Translations under genes and position numbers: made by a program
Notes under the pieces: model-generated
The model's database searches: none
What the model was told of the DNA's origin: nothing
The model's input: the letters and a program-made list of their open reading frames with translations, nothing else
Source: Pseudohongiella sp.
Lineage (GTDB): Bacteria; Pseudomonadota; Gammaproteobacteria; Pseudomonadales; Pseudohongiellaceae
Reading direction: 5' to 3'
Assembly: GCF_011050365.1 (NCBI RefSeq)
Contig: NZ_DRFV01000016.1
Location: 171,549-235,548, forward strand
DNA length: 64,000 bases
Shown: positions 54,398 to 64,000 of the stretch, piece by piece
Position numbering within the stretch: the first letter of the stretch is position 1
Layout of the letters: each line of letters opens with the position of its first letter

Positions 54398-55675
54398 TTG
54401 TTTTTTGAGCGTCCCGAGGGTGGAGAATCCTCAATTCTTGTTCATATCGACCTTGATTCTGAGCGCGAACAGGAAGATCCCGTAGAATTCGAAGAACTGG
54501 TGCGCTCATCCGGCGCCGACCCGGTCGCCTTTATCAAAGGCAGCCGGAAGTCGCCGGATGCACGTGTTTTTGTGGGTTCGGGCAAGCTGGCGGAAATAGC
54601 CGCTGCCGTCGCAGAACACGAAGCCCAGCTGGTGTTGTTCAATCACTCTCTGTCTCCGAGCCAGGAGCGAAATCTTGAGAAAGAGCTGCAGTGTCGGGTG
54701 CTGGATCGTACCGGGCTGATTCTGGATATTTTCGCCCAGCGTGCCCGCACCCATGAAGGTAAGCTTCAGGTAGAGCTGGCCATGCTGCAACATACCGCCA
54801 CACGCCTCAAGCGCGGCTGGACGCACCTTGACAGGCAAAAAGGCGGCGTCAATCTGAGGGGGGCGGGCGAGACCCAGCTCGAGATGGACCAGCGCATGAT
54901 TCGTCAGCGCATCAAGAACATCAATAAAAGCCTCGCCAAGGTTCGTGCCCAACGCGAGCAGGGCCGTCGCTCGCGCAAACGGGCAGAAACGCCGGTGGTA
55001 TCACTGGTAGGCTACACCAATGCGGGCAAGTCTTCGGTCTTTAACACCATCACCAGTGCCGGTATTTATGCGGCAGATCAGCTATTCGCCACGCTGGACG
55101 CGACCCTGCGCCGTATCCAGCTACCGTCGTTCGGTGAAGCGGTACTGGTTGATACGGTGGGTTTTATCAGTCATTTGCCGCACAAGCTGGTGCAGGCATT
55201 CCGGGCGACGCTGGAAGAAACCGTACAGGCAGACCTGTTGTTGCATGTGGTTGATGTTGCGAATGACGCGCACGATTACTATATAGAGCAGGTCAATGAG
55301 GTGCTGACAGAGATCGGCGCCGACGATATTCCTTGTATTCAGGTGCTCAACAAGATCGATCTGGCCCAGGGTTTTCAGCCGCGCGTTGATCGTGGTGAAG
55401 ACGGCAAGCCAACCCGGGTCTGGGTGTCAGCCAAAACCGGCGCTGGCATGGACCTGCTGCTGGCGGCCATCAGCGAGATGCTGGGGGAAGATGTTGTCCA
55501 GCAGGCGTTGACCATCAGTCCCGACGAGGGGCGCTTGCGCGCCCGGCTGTACGCGCGGGGTGCAGTCACCACTGAAACCACCGATGACAGTGGCAAGGTG
55601 GTGCTGCAGATCAAGTTGCCGAGACTGGATTTTGAGCGGCTGCTGCAGGAAGAGCGCCTGCTTCACGATTCATAA
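54398..55675 (+). CDS. hflX: Ribosome-associated GTPase HflX
   Basis: A 425-residue GTPase that splits stalled or heat-damaged ribosomes. The N-terminal HflX domain has FVGSGKLAEIA and VLDRTGLILDIFAQR; the G domain has GYTNAGKSSVF and LVDTVGFISHLP. The start is TTG at 54398: its product begins FFERPEGGESSILVHI, which lines up with the known HflX start, and GAGG lies seven bases before it. A nearby ATG at 54394 is in another frame and stops after four codons. Thirteen bp separate it from hfq. Confidence 0.93.
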   Translation: MFFERPEGGESSILVHIDLDSEREQEDPVEFEELVRSSGADPVAFIKGSRKSPDARVFVGSGKLAEIAAAVAEHEAQLVLFNHSLSPSQERNLEKELQCRVLDRTGLILDIFAQRARTHEGKLQVELAMLQHTATRLKRGWTHLDRQKGGVNLRGAGETQLEMDQRMIRQRIKNINKSLAKVRAQREQGRRSRKRAETPVVSLVGYTNAGKSSVFNTITSAGIYAADQLFATLDATLRRIQLPSFGEAVLVDTVGFISHLPHKLVQAFRATLEETVQADLLLHVVDVANDAHDYYIEQVNEVLTEIGADDIPCIQVLNKIDLAQGFQPRVDRGEDGKPTRVWVSAKTGAGMDLLLAAISEMLGEDVVQQALTISPDEGRLRARLYARGAVTTETTDDSGKVVLQIKLPRLDFERLLQEERLLHDS

Positions 55676-55713
55676 CTATATCACCGGCCCTTGGCAAGCC
55701 GTACAATGTCCGT

Positions 55714-55734
55714 CCGGTCTTAAGACCAGACCGG
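55714..55734 (+). other. Hairpin in the hflX-hflK gap
   Basis: CCGGTCT and AGACCGG form a seven-bp stem with a seven-base loop. No T tract follows. It may stabilise or pause the transcript between hflX and hflK. Confidence 0.4.
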
Positions 55735-55813
55735 GCATGCTTGTCTGAAAAGCTGGGTTAATGTGCAATAATTCGTTAAAATCAACCGGCATTCGCTGGG
55801 TACGGAGTAAACG

Positions 55814-57028
55814 ATGGCTTGGAATGAACCTGGAAACAAAGGTAAAGATAACGACCCCTGGGGCAGTGGCGGCGGGGGTGGTCGGCGCGGTGATGACCAG
55901 GGACCACCTGACATTGACGAGCTGATCAAAAACCTGAGCAAAAAATTCAACGGCCTGTTCGGCGGCAAGGGCGGCAGCGGTTCATCCGGTGGTAGTGGCG
56001 GCAGTGCCGGCGCGTCAGCCGGGTTGCTCGGCGGCCTGGTTGTGCTGGCGGTGGTGGTGTGGGCAGCCATGGGCTTCTACACCGTCGATGAAGCGGAGCG
56101 TGGCGTAGTCATGCGCTTTGGTGAACTGCGCGATGAAGTGGTCATGCCGGGCCTGCGCTGGAATCCGCCGTTGATCGACGAAGTTCAGAAGGTCAATATT
56201 TCCCGGGTCAACACGCGCTCCTACTCAAACGACATGCTCACGACCGACGAAAATATCGTCACCGTGTCACTGTCGGTTCAGTATCTCGTGCAGGATCCGA
56301 TTCAGTATGTGGTTCGTGTGCGTGATCCGCAAAGTGGTCTGGACCAGGCCGTTGAATCAGCGATTCGTCACGTTGTTGGCGGCACCACCATGGACCGCGT
56401 GCTGACTCAGGGCCGCGCTGAGGTGGCAAATGAGGTGCGCGAACGTGCACAAAGCTACATGGAGAATTATCAGACCGGTATCATGGTGACGCAGGTCAAC
56501 GTCGAAAATGCCCAGCCGCCCGTTGCTGTGCAGGGTGCGTTCGATGACGTGATTCGTGCCAGAGAGGACGAGCAGCGGGTACAGAACCAGGCACTGGCGT
56601 ACGCCAACCGGGTAATCCCGGAAGCGCGTGGTGAAGCCCAGCGTATCATCGAGCAGGCAAATGCCTACCGTGATGAGGTGGTGGCCAGATCCGAAGGTGA
56701 AGCCTATCGTTTCGAACAGCTTCTCACCGAGTATGCGCTGTCACCTGAGGTTACCCGCGAGCGTATCTACATAGATTCCATTCAGGAAGTGCTGCGCAAT
56801 TCAAGCAAGGTGCTGATTGATGTTGAGGGCGGCAACAACATGATGTTTCTGCCGCTGGACCGCATGATGCAACAGGCGGGCACCGGTGCCATGGGCAGTG
56901 GTGTAACCAGTCTGCAACTTAATAACCAGCAACTCCGTGAGCTTGCCGACCAGGTCAGCCGCGAACTTTCATCCCAGTCCACGACCGACCGGTCTCGTAC
57001 GCAGATGCCGGCAAGGGGGCCTCGTTAA
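55814..57028 (+). CDS. hflK: FtsH protease modulator HflK
   Basis: A 404-residue SPFH/band-7 protein anchored in the inner membrane by one helix (about residues 72-92). Its periplasmic domain, with HflC, caps and restrains FtsH. The N-terminal 70 residues are rich in Gly, Ser and charged residues, as usual for HflK. SPFH landmarks are YTVDEAERGVVMRFGELR and GLRWNPPLIDEV. GGAG lies six bases before the ATG. hflC follows after one base. Confidence 0.95.
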   Translation: MAWNEPGNKGKDNDPWGSGGGGGRRGDDQGPPDIDELIKNLSKKFNGLFGGKGGSGSSGGSGGSAGASAGLLGGLVVLAVVVWAAMGFYTVDEAERGVVMRFGELRDEVVMPGLRWNPPLIDEVQKVNISRVNTRSYSNDMLTTDENIVTVSLSVQYLVQDPIQYVVRVRDPQSGLDQAVESAIRHVVGGTTMDRVLTQGRAEVANEVRERAQSYMENYQTGIMVTQVNVENAQPPVAVQGAFDDVIRAREDEQRVQNQALAYANRVIPEARGEAQRIIEQANAYRDEVVARSEGEAYRFEQLLTEYALSPEVTRERIYIDSIQEVLRNSSKVLIDVEGGNNMMFLPLDRMMQQAGTGAMGSGVTSLQLNNQQLRELADQVSRELSSQSTTDRSRTQMPARGPR

Positions 57029-57029
57029 T

Positions 57030-57896
57030 ATGAAAAATTTTGTCGCAGGTGCAGTTTTATTTCTGATTGTTGTAGTGGGCGCCAACTCGGTTTTTGTCGT
57101 GAAGGAAACCGAGCGTGCCGTGATGCTGCAATTTGGTAATATCGTGGATACCGATATACCCCCGGGCTTGCATTTCAAGGTTCCGTACGTGAACTCTGTG
57201 CGCAAGTTTGATGCCCGTATTCTCACGGTAGATGCAACACCGCAGCGCTATCTGACACTGGAGCAGAAAGCCTTGTTGGTGGATTCCTATGCCATGTGGC
57301 GCATCACGGATGTCGAGCGTTTTTATACCGCGACCTCCGGTGATGAGTCCCGCGCTAATGCGCTGCTGGCGCAACGGGTCAACGATGGCCTGCGGAACAA
57401 GTTTGGTGAGCGCGATCTGCAAGAGGTGGTGTCCGGGCAGCGTGATGCGCTGATGAACGAATTGACCACTGAGCTTAATACCTATGTTGCCAACGAATAT
57501 GGTATCGAAGTGATTGATGTGCGTGTCAAGCGTATTGATTTGCCTGATGACGTGCGGTCCTCGGTTTATGAGCGCATGACGTCCGAGCGTCAGCGTGAAG
57601 CACAGCAACTGCGCTCTCGTGGTAACGAGCTGGCCATTGGTATCGAAGCGGATGCCGATCGTCAGGAAGCTGTCTTGCTGGTGGAAGCCTACCGCGACTC
57701 AGAGCGCATCCGTGGTGATGGCGACGCCACTGCTGCGGCTATCTATTCGGCGGCATACACACAGGACCCCGAGTTCTATTCGTTTACCCGCAGTCTCAAT
57801 TCGTATCGCGATACGTTTTCGTCCAAAAGCGACGTGATGTTGCTTGATCCGGAAAGCGATTACTTTAAATATCTCCGCAGCGATGAGGCTCTTTGA
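57030..57896 (+). CDS. hflC: FtsH protease modulator HflC
   Basis: A 288-residue SPFH/band-7 partner of HflK with an N-terminal membrane helix (about 4-20). SPFH segments are VVKETERAVMLQFGNIV and GLHFKVPYVNSV. AAGGGGG lies about ten bases before the ATG. An in-frame start at 56937 would overlap hflK and is not used. Together with HflK it regulates FtsH-dependent turnover of membrane proteins. A terminator-like hairpin follows the stop. Confidence 0.95.
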   Translation: MKNFVAGAVLFLIVVVGANSVFVVKETERAVMLQFGNIVDTDIPPGLHFKVPYVNSVRKFDARILTVDATPQRYLTLEQKALLVDSYAMWRITDVERFYTATSGDESRANALLAQRVNDGLRNKFGERDLQEVVSGQRDALMNELTTELNTYVANEYGIEVIDVRVKRIDLPDDVRSSVYERMTSERQREAQQLRSRGNELAIGIEADADRQEAVLLVEAYRDSERIRGDGDATAAAIYSAAYTQDPEFYSFTRSLNSYRDTFSSKSDVMLLDPESDYFKYLRSDEAL

Positions 57897-57904
57897 TCTG
57901 ACAG

Positions 57905-57928
57905 GCCGGCGTTTAGCCGGCTTTGTTT
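57905..57928 (+). terminator. Probable intrinsic terminator after hflC
   Basis: GCCGGC (57905-57910) and GCCGGC (57916-57921) form a stem with a five-base loop, followed by TTTGTTT. It lies just after the hflC stop codon. Confidence 0.5.
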
Positions 57929-57960
57929 GAACGACAGGGTTTGACGAGCGACAGGCGCAT

Positions 57961-57990
57961 AATTGTGCCGCAGGAAGTTGCGGCACAATT
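57961..57990. repeat. Perfect inverted repeat upstream of hisZ
   Basis: AATTGTGCCGC and GCGGCACAATT form an 11-bp perfect stem with an eight-base loop, 44 bp before the hisZ start. There is no T tract on either side, so an operator or mRNA-leader structure is more likely than a terminator. Confidence 0.6.
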
Positions 57991-58034
57991 CTCCAAGAGT
58001 TTCAGCAAAAAAAAGATTAGGCAGGAAGGGATAC

Positions 58035-60603
<2,569 letters not shown>

Positions 60604-60656
60604 TATCTGGTTATGCCTGGAATCTGTGATTTAGCATAATCAGTCTGGGACGTAAC

Positions 60657-62381
60657 ATGGATCTATTGGCCATCAACAGCTTTTTTCTGATCGGCGCCCT
60701 GCTGGTGGGATTCAGCGTGCTGTTCAGCGCTGTTTCCTCCCGTCTGGGCGTGCCGATTCTGTTGATCTTTCTGGGTGTCGGTATCCTCGCCGGTGAAGAG
60801 GGTATCGGCGGTATAGTGTTTGACGATTACCCCCTCGCTTTTTTTGCCAGCAATCTTGCACTGGCCATCATTCTGTTTGACGGCGGCATGCGCACCCGTG
60901 TTGCCAGTTTCAAGGTGGCTTTGTGGCCGGCCTTGTCAATGGCGACCGTTGGTGTCGTTATTACCGCTGCGCTGACCGGATTGGTAGCCGCCTGGTTATT
61001 CAACCTCGATCTGCTGCAGGGTCTGCTGATAGGCGCCATTGTGGGCTCAACGGACGCTGCGGCGGTATTCTCCCTGCTCGGTGGTCGCCATATTAACGAA
61101 CGTGTGCGCGCCACGCTGGAAATCGAGTCCGGCAGCAACGACCCGATGGCGATCTTTTTGACCGTTACCCTGATTGATATATTGGCCACGGCCCAGGGCG
61201 GGAGCACCAACACGGCATTTGGCTTTGTTGTCAGTCTGGTGCAACAGTTCGGGTTGGGTGTTCTGCTCGGTGGCGCCGGTGGCTGGCTGTTATTGCAGCT
61301 GATCAATCGCAGTACACTGGCCAACGGCCTGTATCCCCTGCTTGCCGTCAGTGGCGGCCTGTTCCTGTTTGCGCTGACAGCCTTTGCCGGCGGCAGCGGT
61401 TTCCTCGCGATCTACCTGTGCGGTGTTTTCCTCGGCAACAAACCGTTGCGCAGTCGCACCTCAATACTCAGTGTGCTGGACGGACTGGCCTGGCTGAGCC
61501 AGATCGGTATGTTCCTGGTGCTCGGATTGTTGCTCACGCCCAGTGAGCTATTGCCAATTGCGGTGCCCGGGTTACTGCTGGCGCTGTGGATGATTCTGGT
61601 TGCCCGGCCGCTGGCTGTTTTTGTCAGTCTGGCACCGTTCAGTCGTTTCAAGATGCGTGAACGATGGTACCTGTCGTGGCTGGGTCTGCGTGGCGCGGTA
61701 CCGATCATTCTGGCGGTGTTTCCGGTCATGGCGGGGCTGCCGGACTCACAGTTGTATTTCAATCTGGCCTTCTTTGTGGTGCTGGTATCCCTGCTGGTGC
61801 AGGGCACATCCATTCCATTTGCCACCCGTCTGGCGAAAGTCCAGGTGCCATCACAACCCATGCCGATTTCACGGGCGGGTCTCGAGATTCATCACACCAG
61901 TGAATGGGAGTTGTTTGTCTACCGTCTGGGCGCCGAAAAATGGTGCATCGGGCGGGAGCTGAGACGGCTCAAGATGCCTGACGGCACCCGCATTGCAGCC
62001 CTGTTCCGGGGCCGTGAACTGTTGCACCCGACGGGCAGTACGCGATTGCTGGCCGATGATATCCTGTGCATTATTGCACATGAGCATGATCTGCCGGCGT
62101 TGGGTAAATTGTTCAGCGTGGCACCGTCCAGTGGCATGGATGACTGGTTCTTTGGTGACTTTATTCTGGATGCCTCGGCGAGTATTGCAGATCTGGCGCC
62201 GGTATACGGGCTGCATCCCGACCCCTCCGTCATCGGGCTGAGCATAGGGGACTTTCTCAATGAGCGCATGGGGGGCAAACCCGTGCTCGGCGACCAGCTG
62301 GAGTGGCAGGGATTTATCTGGACCATAGCCGCTATTGAGGACGGTAACGTCAAGCGCATTGGCCTGAAACTGGCGCAATAA
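60657..62381 (+). CDS. nhaP2: Potassium/proton antiporter, NhaP2/CvrA-like (CPA1 family)
   Basis: A 574-residue cation/proton antiporter. The membrane domain (about 1-395) has the CPA1 motifs [12 protein letters not shown] and [12 protein letters not shown], with [12 protein letters not shown] near its end. A cytoplasmic region follows, with an RCK_C (TrkA-C) domain (about 405-485) and a CorC/HlyC-type domain (about 490-570). This layout matches NhaP2/CvrA, which exports potassium to support volume and pH control. GGGA precedes the ATG, 53 bp after purA. Confidence 0.9.
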   Translation: MDLLAINSFFLIGALLVGFSVLFSAVSSRLGVPILLIFLGVGILAGEEGIGGIVFDDYPLAFFASNLALAIILFDGGMRTRVASFKVALWPALSMATVGVVITAALTGLVAAWLFNLDLLQGLLIGAIVGSTDAAAVFSLLGGRHINERVRATLEIESGSNDPMAIFLTVTLIDILATAQGGSTNTAFGFVVSLVQQFGLGVLLGGAGGWLLLQLINRSTLANGLYPLLAVSGGLFLFALTAFAGGSGFLAIYLCGVFLGNKPLRSRTSILSVLDGLAWLSQIGMFLVLGLLLTPSELLPIAVPGLLLALWMILVARPLAVFVSLAPFSRFKMRERWYLSWLGLRGAVPIILAVFPVMAGLPDSQLYFNLAFFVVLVSLLVQGTSIPFATRLAKVQVPSQPMPISRAGLEIHHTSEWELFVYRLGAEKWCIGRELRRLKMPDGTRIAALFRGRELLHPTGSTRLLADDILCIIAHEHDLPALGKLFSVAPSSGMDDWFFGDFILDASASIADLAPVYGLHPDPSVIGLSIGDFLNERMGGKPVLGDQLEWQGFIWTIAAIEDGNVKRIGLKLAQ

Positions 62382-62449
62382 CACCCTTGCCGGTTTCGTG
62401 TAAACTGTTTGTTAGCAGGATTAACAGGCAAAAATAACAGGAGAGAATA

Positions 62450-63487
62450 ATGCTTTTATCCCGACTTTATCATACCGGTCGTTTGTTGGCGTTGGCCGGC
62501 GCTGCGCTATTGGCAAGTACCAGTCTGGCAGTTGCGCAGAGCCAGCCGCCCAGTGAACCGCCGGCTGACTGGGGGCCGGTATCTGCGTCAATGGCAGAAA
62601 TTCCCTATCCGCACCCGGTCGAATACATGCCGGTTACCCACATTGGCCAGGACGGTCTGAAGGCATATATGGATGTCGCACCCACCGGTCCCGCCAATGG
62701 ACAGACAGCCATGCTGTTTCACGGCATGAACTTCGCGGGTATCGGTTTCGCGCCGACCATCGAGGCACTGACGGCGGCCGGCTTCCGCGTCGTGGTGCCT
62801 GACCGTATCGGCTATGGCCGTTCGTCCAAAATGGACATTCCATATAACCTGCATATATTTGCGTCAGATGCGAAAAAGCTGCTTGATCATCTGGGTATAG
62901 AGCAGACTGCTATCGTGGGGCACTCCATGGGTGGCATGCTGGCGGCGCGTTTCGCCATGACTTACCCGGAAACCACCACGCATGTGGTGTTCGTGAACCA
63001 GATCGGTATGAGCGACCAGCGCCCGGGTCGCCCGTGGCGGGACATTGAAGAGGCAGCGCAAAGCGTACGCGAGAACACCAGCTATCAGTCGATTCTGGCC
63101 AATCACATGCGTTACTACAACACCGAGATCAAACCGGAATACCTGGAGTTTGTGCGCTATCAGTATGGTCAGACGCTGACGTCTGCCTGGCCATTACTGG
63201 CACGTATTCGTGCCTGGCAACAAGCCATTCTGTATTTCGACCCCGTGGTCTATGACTGGCAGCATATTACCACCAAGGCGCTGGTGCTGGGCGGTGCTGA
63301 CGACAGGTTGACCCGTGACTTTGCCGGTCAGGCGCGTATGGTGGCGGAAACTTTACAGAATGCAGAGTTGAATCTGTATCCTGGCATCGGTCACAATCCA
63401 CATTTCGAAAATCCGGAGCAGTATCACGCAGACCTGATAGCATTCCTGCGATCTGATCCGGCTGTGCCGGCGAGTTCTGACTGGTAA
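62450..63487 (+). CDS. Exported alpha/beta hydrolase
   Basis: A 345-residue alpha/beta hydrolase with a signal peptide ending near LAVAQ. The oxyanion region is FHGMNFAG, the nucleophile elbow GHSMGGMLAARFA, the acid probably Asp in GGADDRLT, and the histidine in GIGHNPHFENPE. All three triad parts are present. Substrate unknown; the export signal suggests an extracellular ester, lactone or haloalkane-like compound. AGGAGAG precedes the ATG. It may have its own promoter in the 68-bp gap after nhaP2. Confidence 0.88.
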   Translation: MLLSRLYHTGRLLALAGAALLASTSLAVAQSQPPSEPPADWGPVSASMAEIPYPHPVEYMPVTHIGQDGLKAYMDVAPTGPANGQTAMLFHGMNFAGIGFAPTIEALTAAGFRVVVPDRIGYGRSSKMDIPYNLHIFASDAKKLLDHLGIEQTAIVGHSMGGMLAARFAMTYPETTTHVVFVNQIGMSDQRPGRPWRDIEEAAQSVRENTSYQSILANHMRYYNTEIKPEYLEFVRYQYGQTLTSAWPLLARIRAWQQAILYFDPVVYDWQHITTKALVLGGADDRLTRDFAGQARMVAETLQNAELNLYPGIGHNPHFENPEQYHADLIAFLRSDPAVPASSDW

Positions 63488-63538
63488 ATACAGCGCTCCC
63501 GATAACGTCCAACATGCCAAGGAAAAGGAAGGATATAA

Positions 63539-64000
63539 ATGTCCGAAGACTCATTCAAGGATAGCGCGCTTCGCTACCACTCGGAACCCACACCGGGCAA
63601 ACTCGCCATTCGGCCCACCAAGCCGCTGGCGAATAACCGCGACCTGTCGCGTGCCTACTCGCCCGGTGTTGCCTTCGCCTGTGAGGCGATTGCAGAGAAT
63701 GCCAGTGAGGCCGCCAACCTGACCGCACGCGGCAACCTGGTAGCGGTTATCACCAATGGCACGGCGGTGCTGGGCCTGGGCAATATCGGGCCGCTCGCTG
63801 CCAAACCGGTGATGGAAGGCAAGGCAGTCCTGTTCAAAAAATTCGCAGACATTGATGTCTTTGATATTGAGATTAACGAAACTGACGTCGATAAACTGGT
63901 AGACATCATCGCGTCGCTGGAACCGACGTTCGGCGGCATCAATCTTGAGGATATCAAGGCGCCTGAATGTTTCCTGGTTGAGCGGCGGCTGCGTGACATC
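63539..64000 (+). CDS. maeB: NADP-dependent malic enzyme MaeB, N-terminal part (cut by the window edge)
   Basis: The first 154 residues of a malic enzyme are visible; the gene runs off the right edge. [35 protein letters not shown] and [16 protein letters not shown] are the usual N-terminal segments of the MaeB type, which decarboxylates malate to pyruvate with NADP. The complete protein would be expected to carry a C-terminal phosphotransacetylase domain, which cannot be checked here. AAGGAAGG lies seven bases before the ATG. Confidence 0.92.
   Translation, partial: MSEDSFKDSALRYHSEPTPGKLAIRPTKPLANNRDLSRAYSPGVAFACEAIAENASEAANLTARGNLVAVITNGTAVLGLGNIGPLAAKPVMEGKAVLFKKFADIDVFDIEINETDVDKLVDIIASLEPTFGGINLEDIKAPECFLVERRLRDI

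Overview
The window looks like part of the chromosome of a free-living, aerobic, probably marine or aquatic gammaproteobacterium. The main reason is the right-hand block (about 47.4-60.6 kb). It has the order nnrDE-tsaE-amiB-mutL-miaA-hfq-hflX-hflK-hflC-hisZ-purA, which is typical of pseudomonad-like Gammaproteobacteria (hisZ between hflC and purA; in Escherichia coli that place is different). FinR/fpr, OxyR, OMPLA-type phospholipase and two periplasmic quinoproteins fit the same group. I cannot name a genus from the sequence alone. No transposase, integrase, phage gene, tRNA, rRNA or CRISPR array was seen, and gene density is high throughout.

Layout. 0-7 kb: a truncated EAL-domain gene, outer membrane phospholipase A, a secreted type-B carboxylesterase, a LysR regulator divergent from a pirin, and an SLC13-type permease with RCK_C domains. 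7-15 kb: two PQQ-dependent dehydrogenases, each fused to a cytochrome c domain (one at the N-terminus, one at the C-terminus), flank a 1168-residue 7TMR-DISM hybrid sensor kinase. 15-25 kb: an unusual acetyltransferase-inositol monophosphatase fusion, two orphan RND/MMPL exporters, the FinR-Fpr pair, a small secreted redoxin and a second-type ClpP. 25-29 kb: a small secreted protein, a promoter-terminator unit that reads away from oxyR, oxyR itself with both redox cysteines, and a redoxin/cytochrome c/type II copper monooxygenase/EF-hand fusion. 29-40 kb: a periplasmic two-subunit molybdenum hydroxylase, three copies of a 12-bp repeat in its upstream region, an iron-type alcohol dehydrogenase, a small lipoprotein, an orphan MoaD-like protein ending in Gly-Gly, a TAXI-type TRAP transporter and a large DUF6351 lipoprotein. 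40-47 kb: DUF4159, ChaN, SixA and DUF481 proteins, then a three-subunit cytoplasmic molybdenum hydroxylase and a MarR regulator. 47-64 kb: the housekeeping block, then an NhaP2-type antiporter, a secreted alpha/beta hydrolase and the start of a malic enzyme.

How the genes fit together. The accessory half is rich in periplasmic oxidation: two quinoproteins, a Tat-type molybdenum hydroxylase, a copper monooxygenase fusion, esterases and hydrolases, plus uptake (TRAP, SLC13) and export (RND) systems. Redox stress control recurs (OxyR, FinR/Fpr, redoxin). The most interesting non-coding signal is a compact unit upstream of and divergent from oxyR. It has a promoter-like pair with 17-bp spacing, about 120 nt of transcript and an intrinsic terminator whose stem is complete only in the minus-strand RNA. 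It occupies the position that oxyS has in E. coli, although an attenuated leader for the downstream small gene is an alternative reading.
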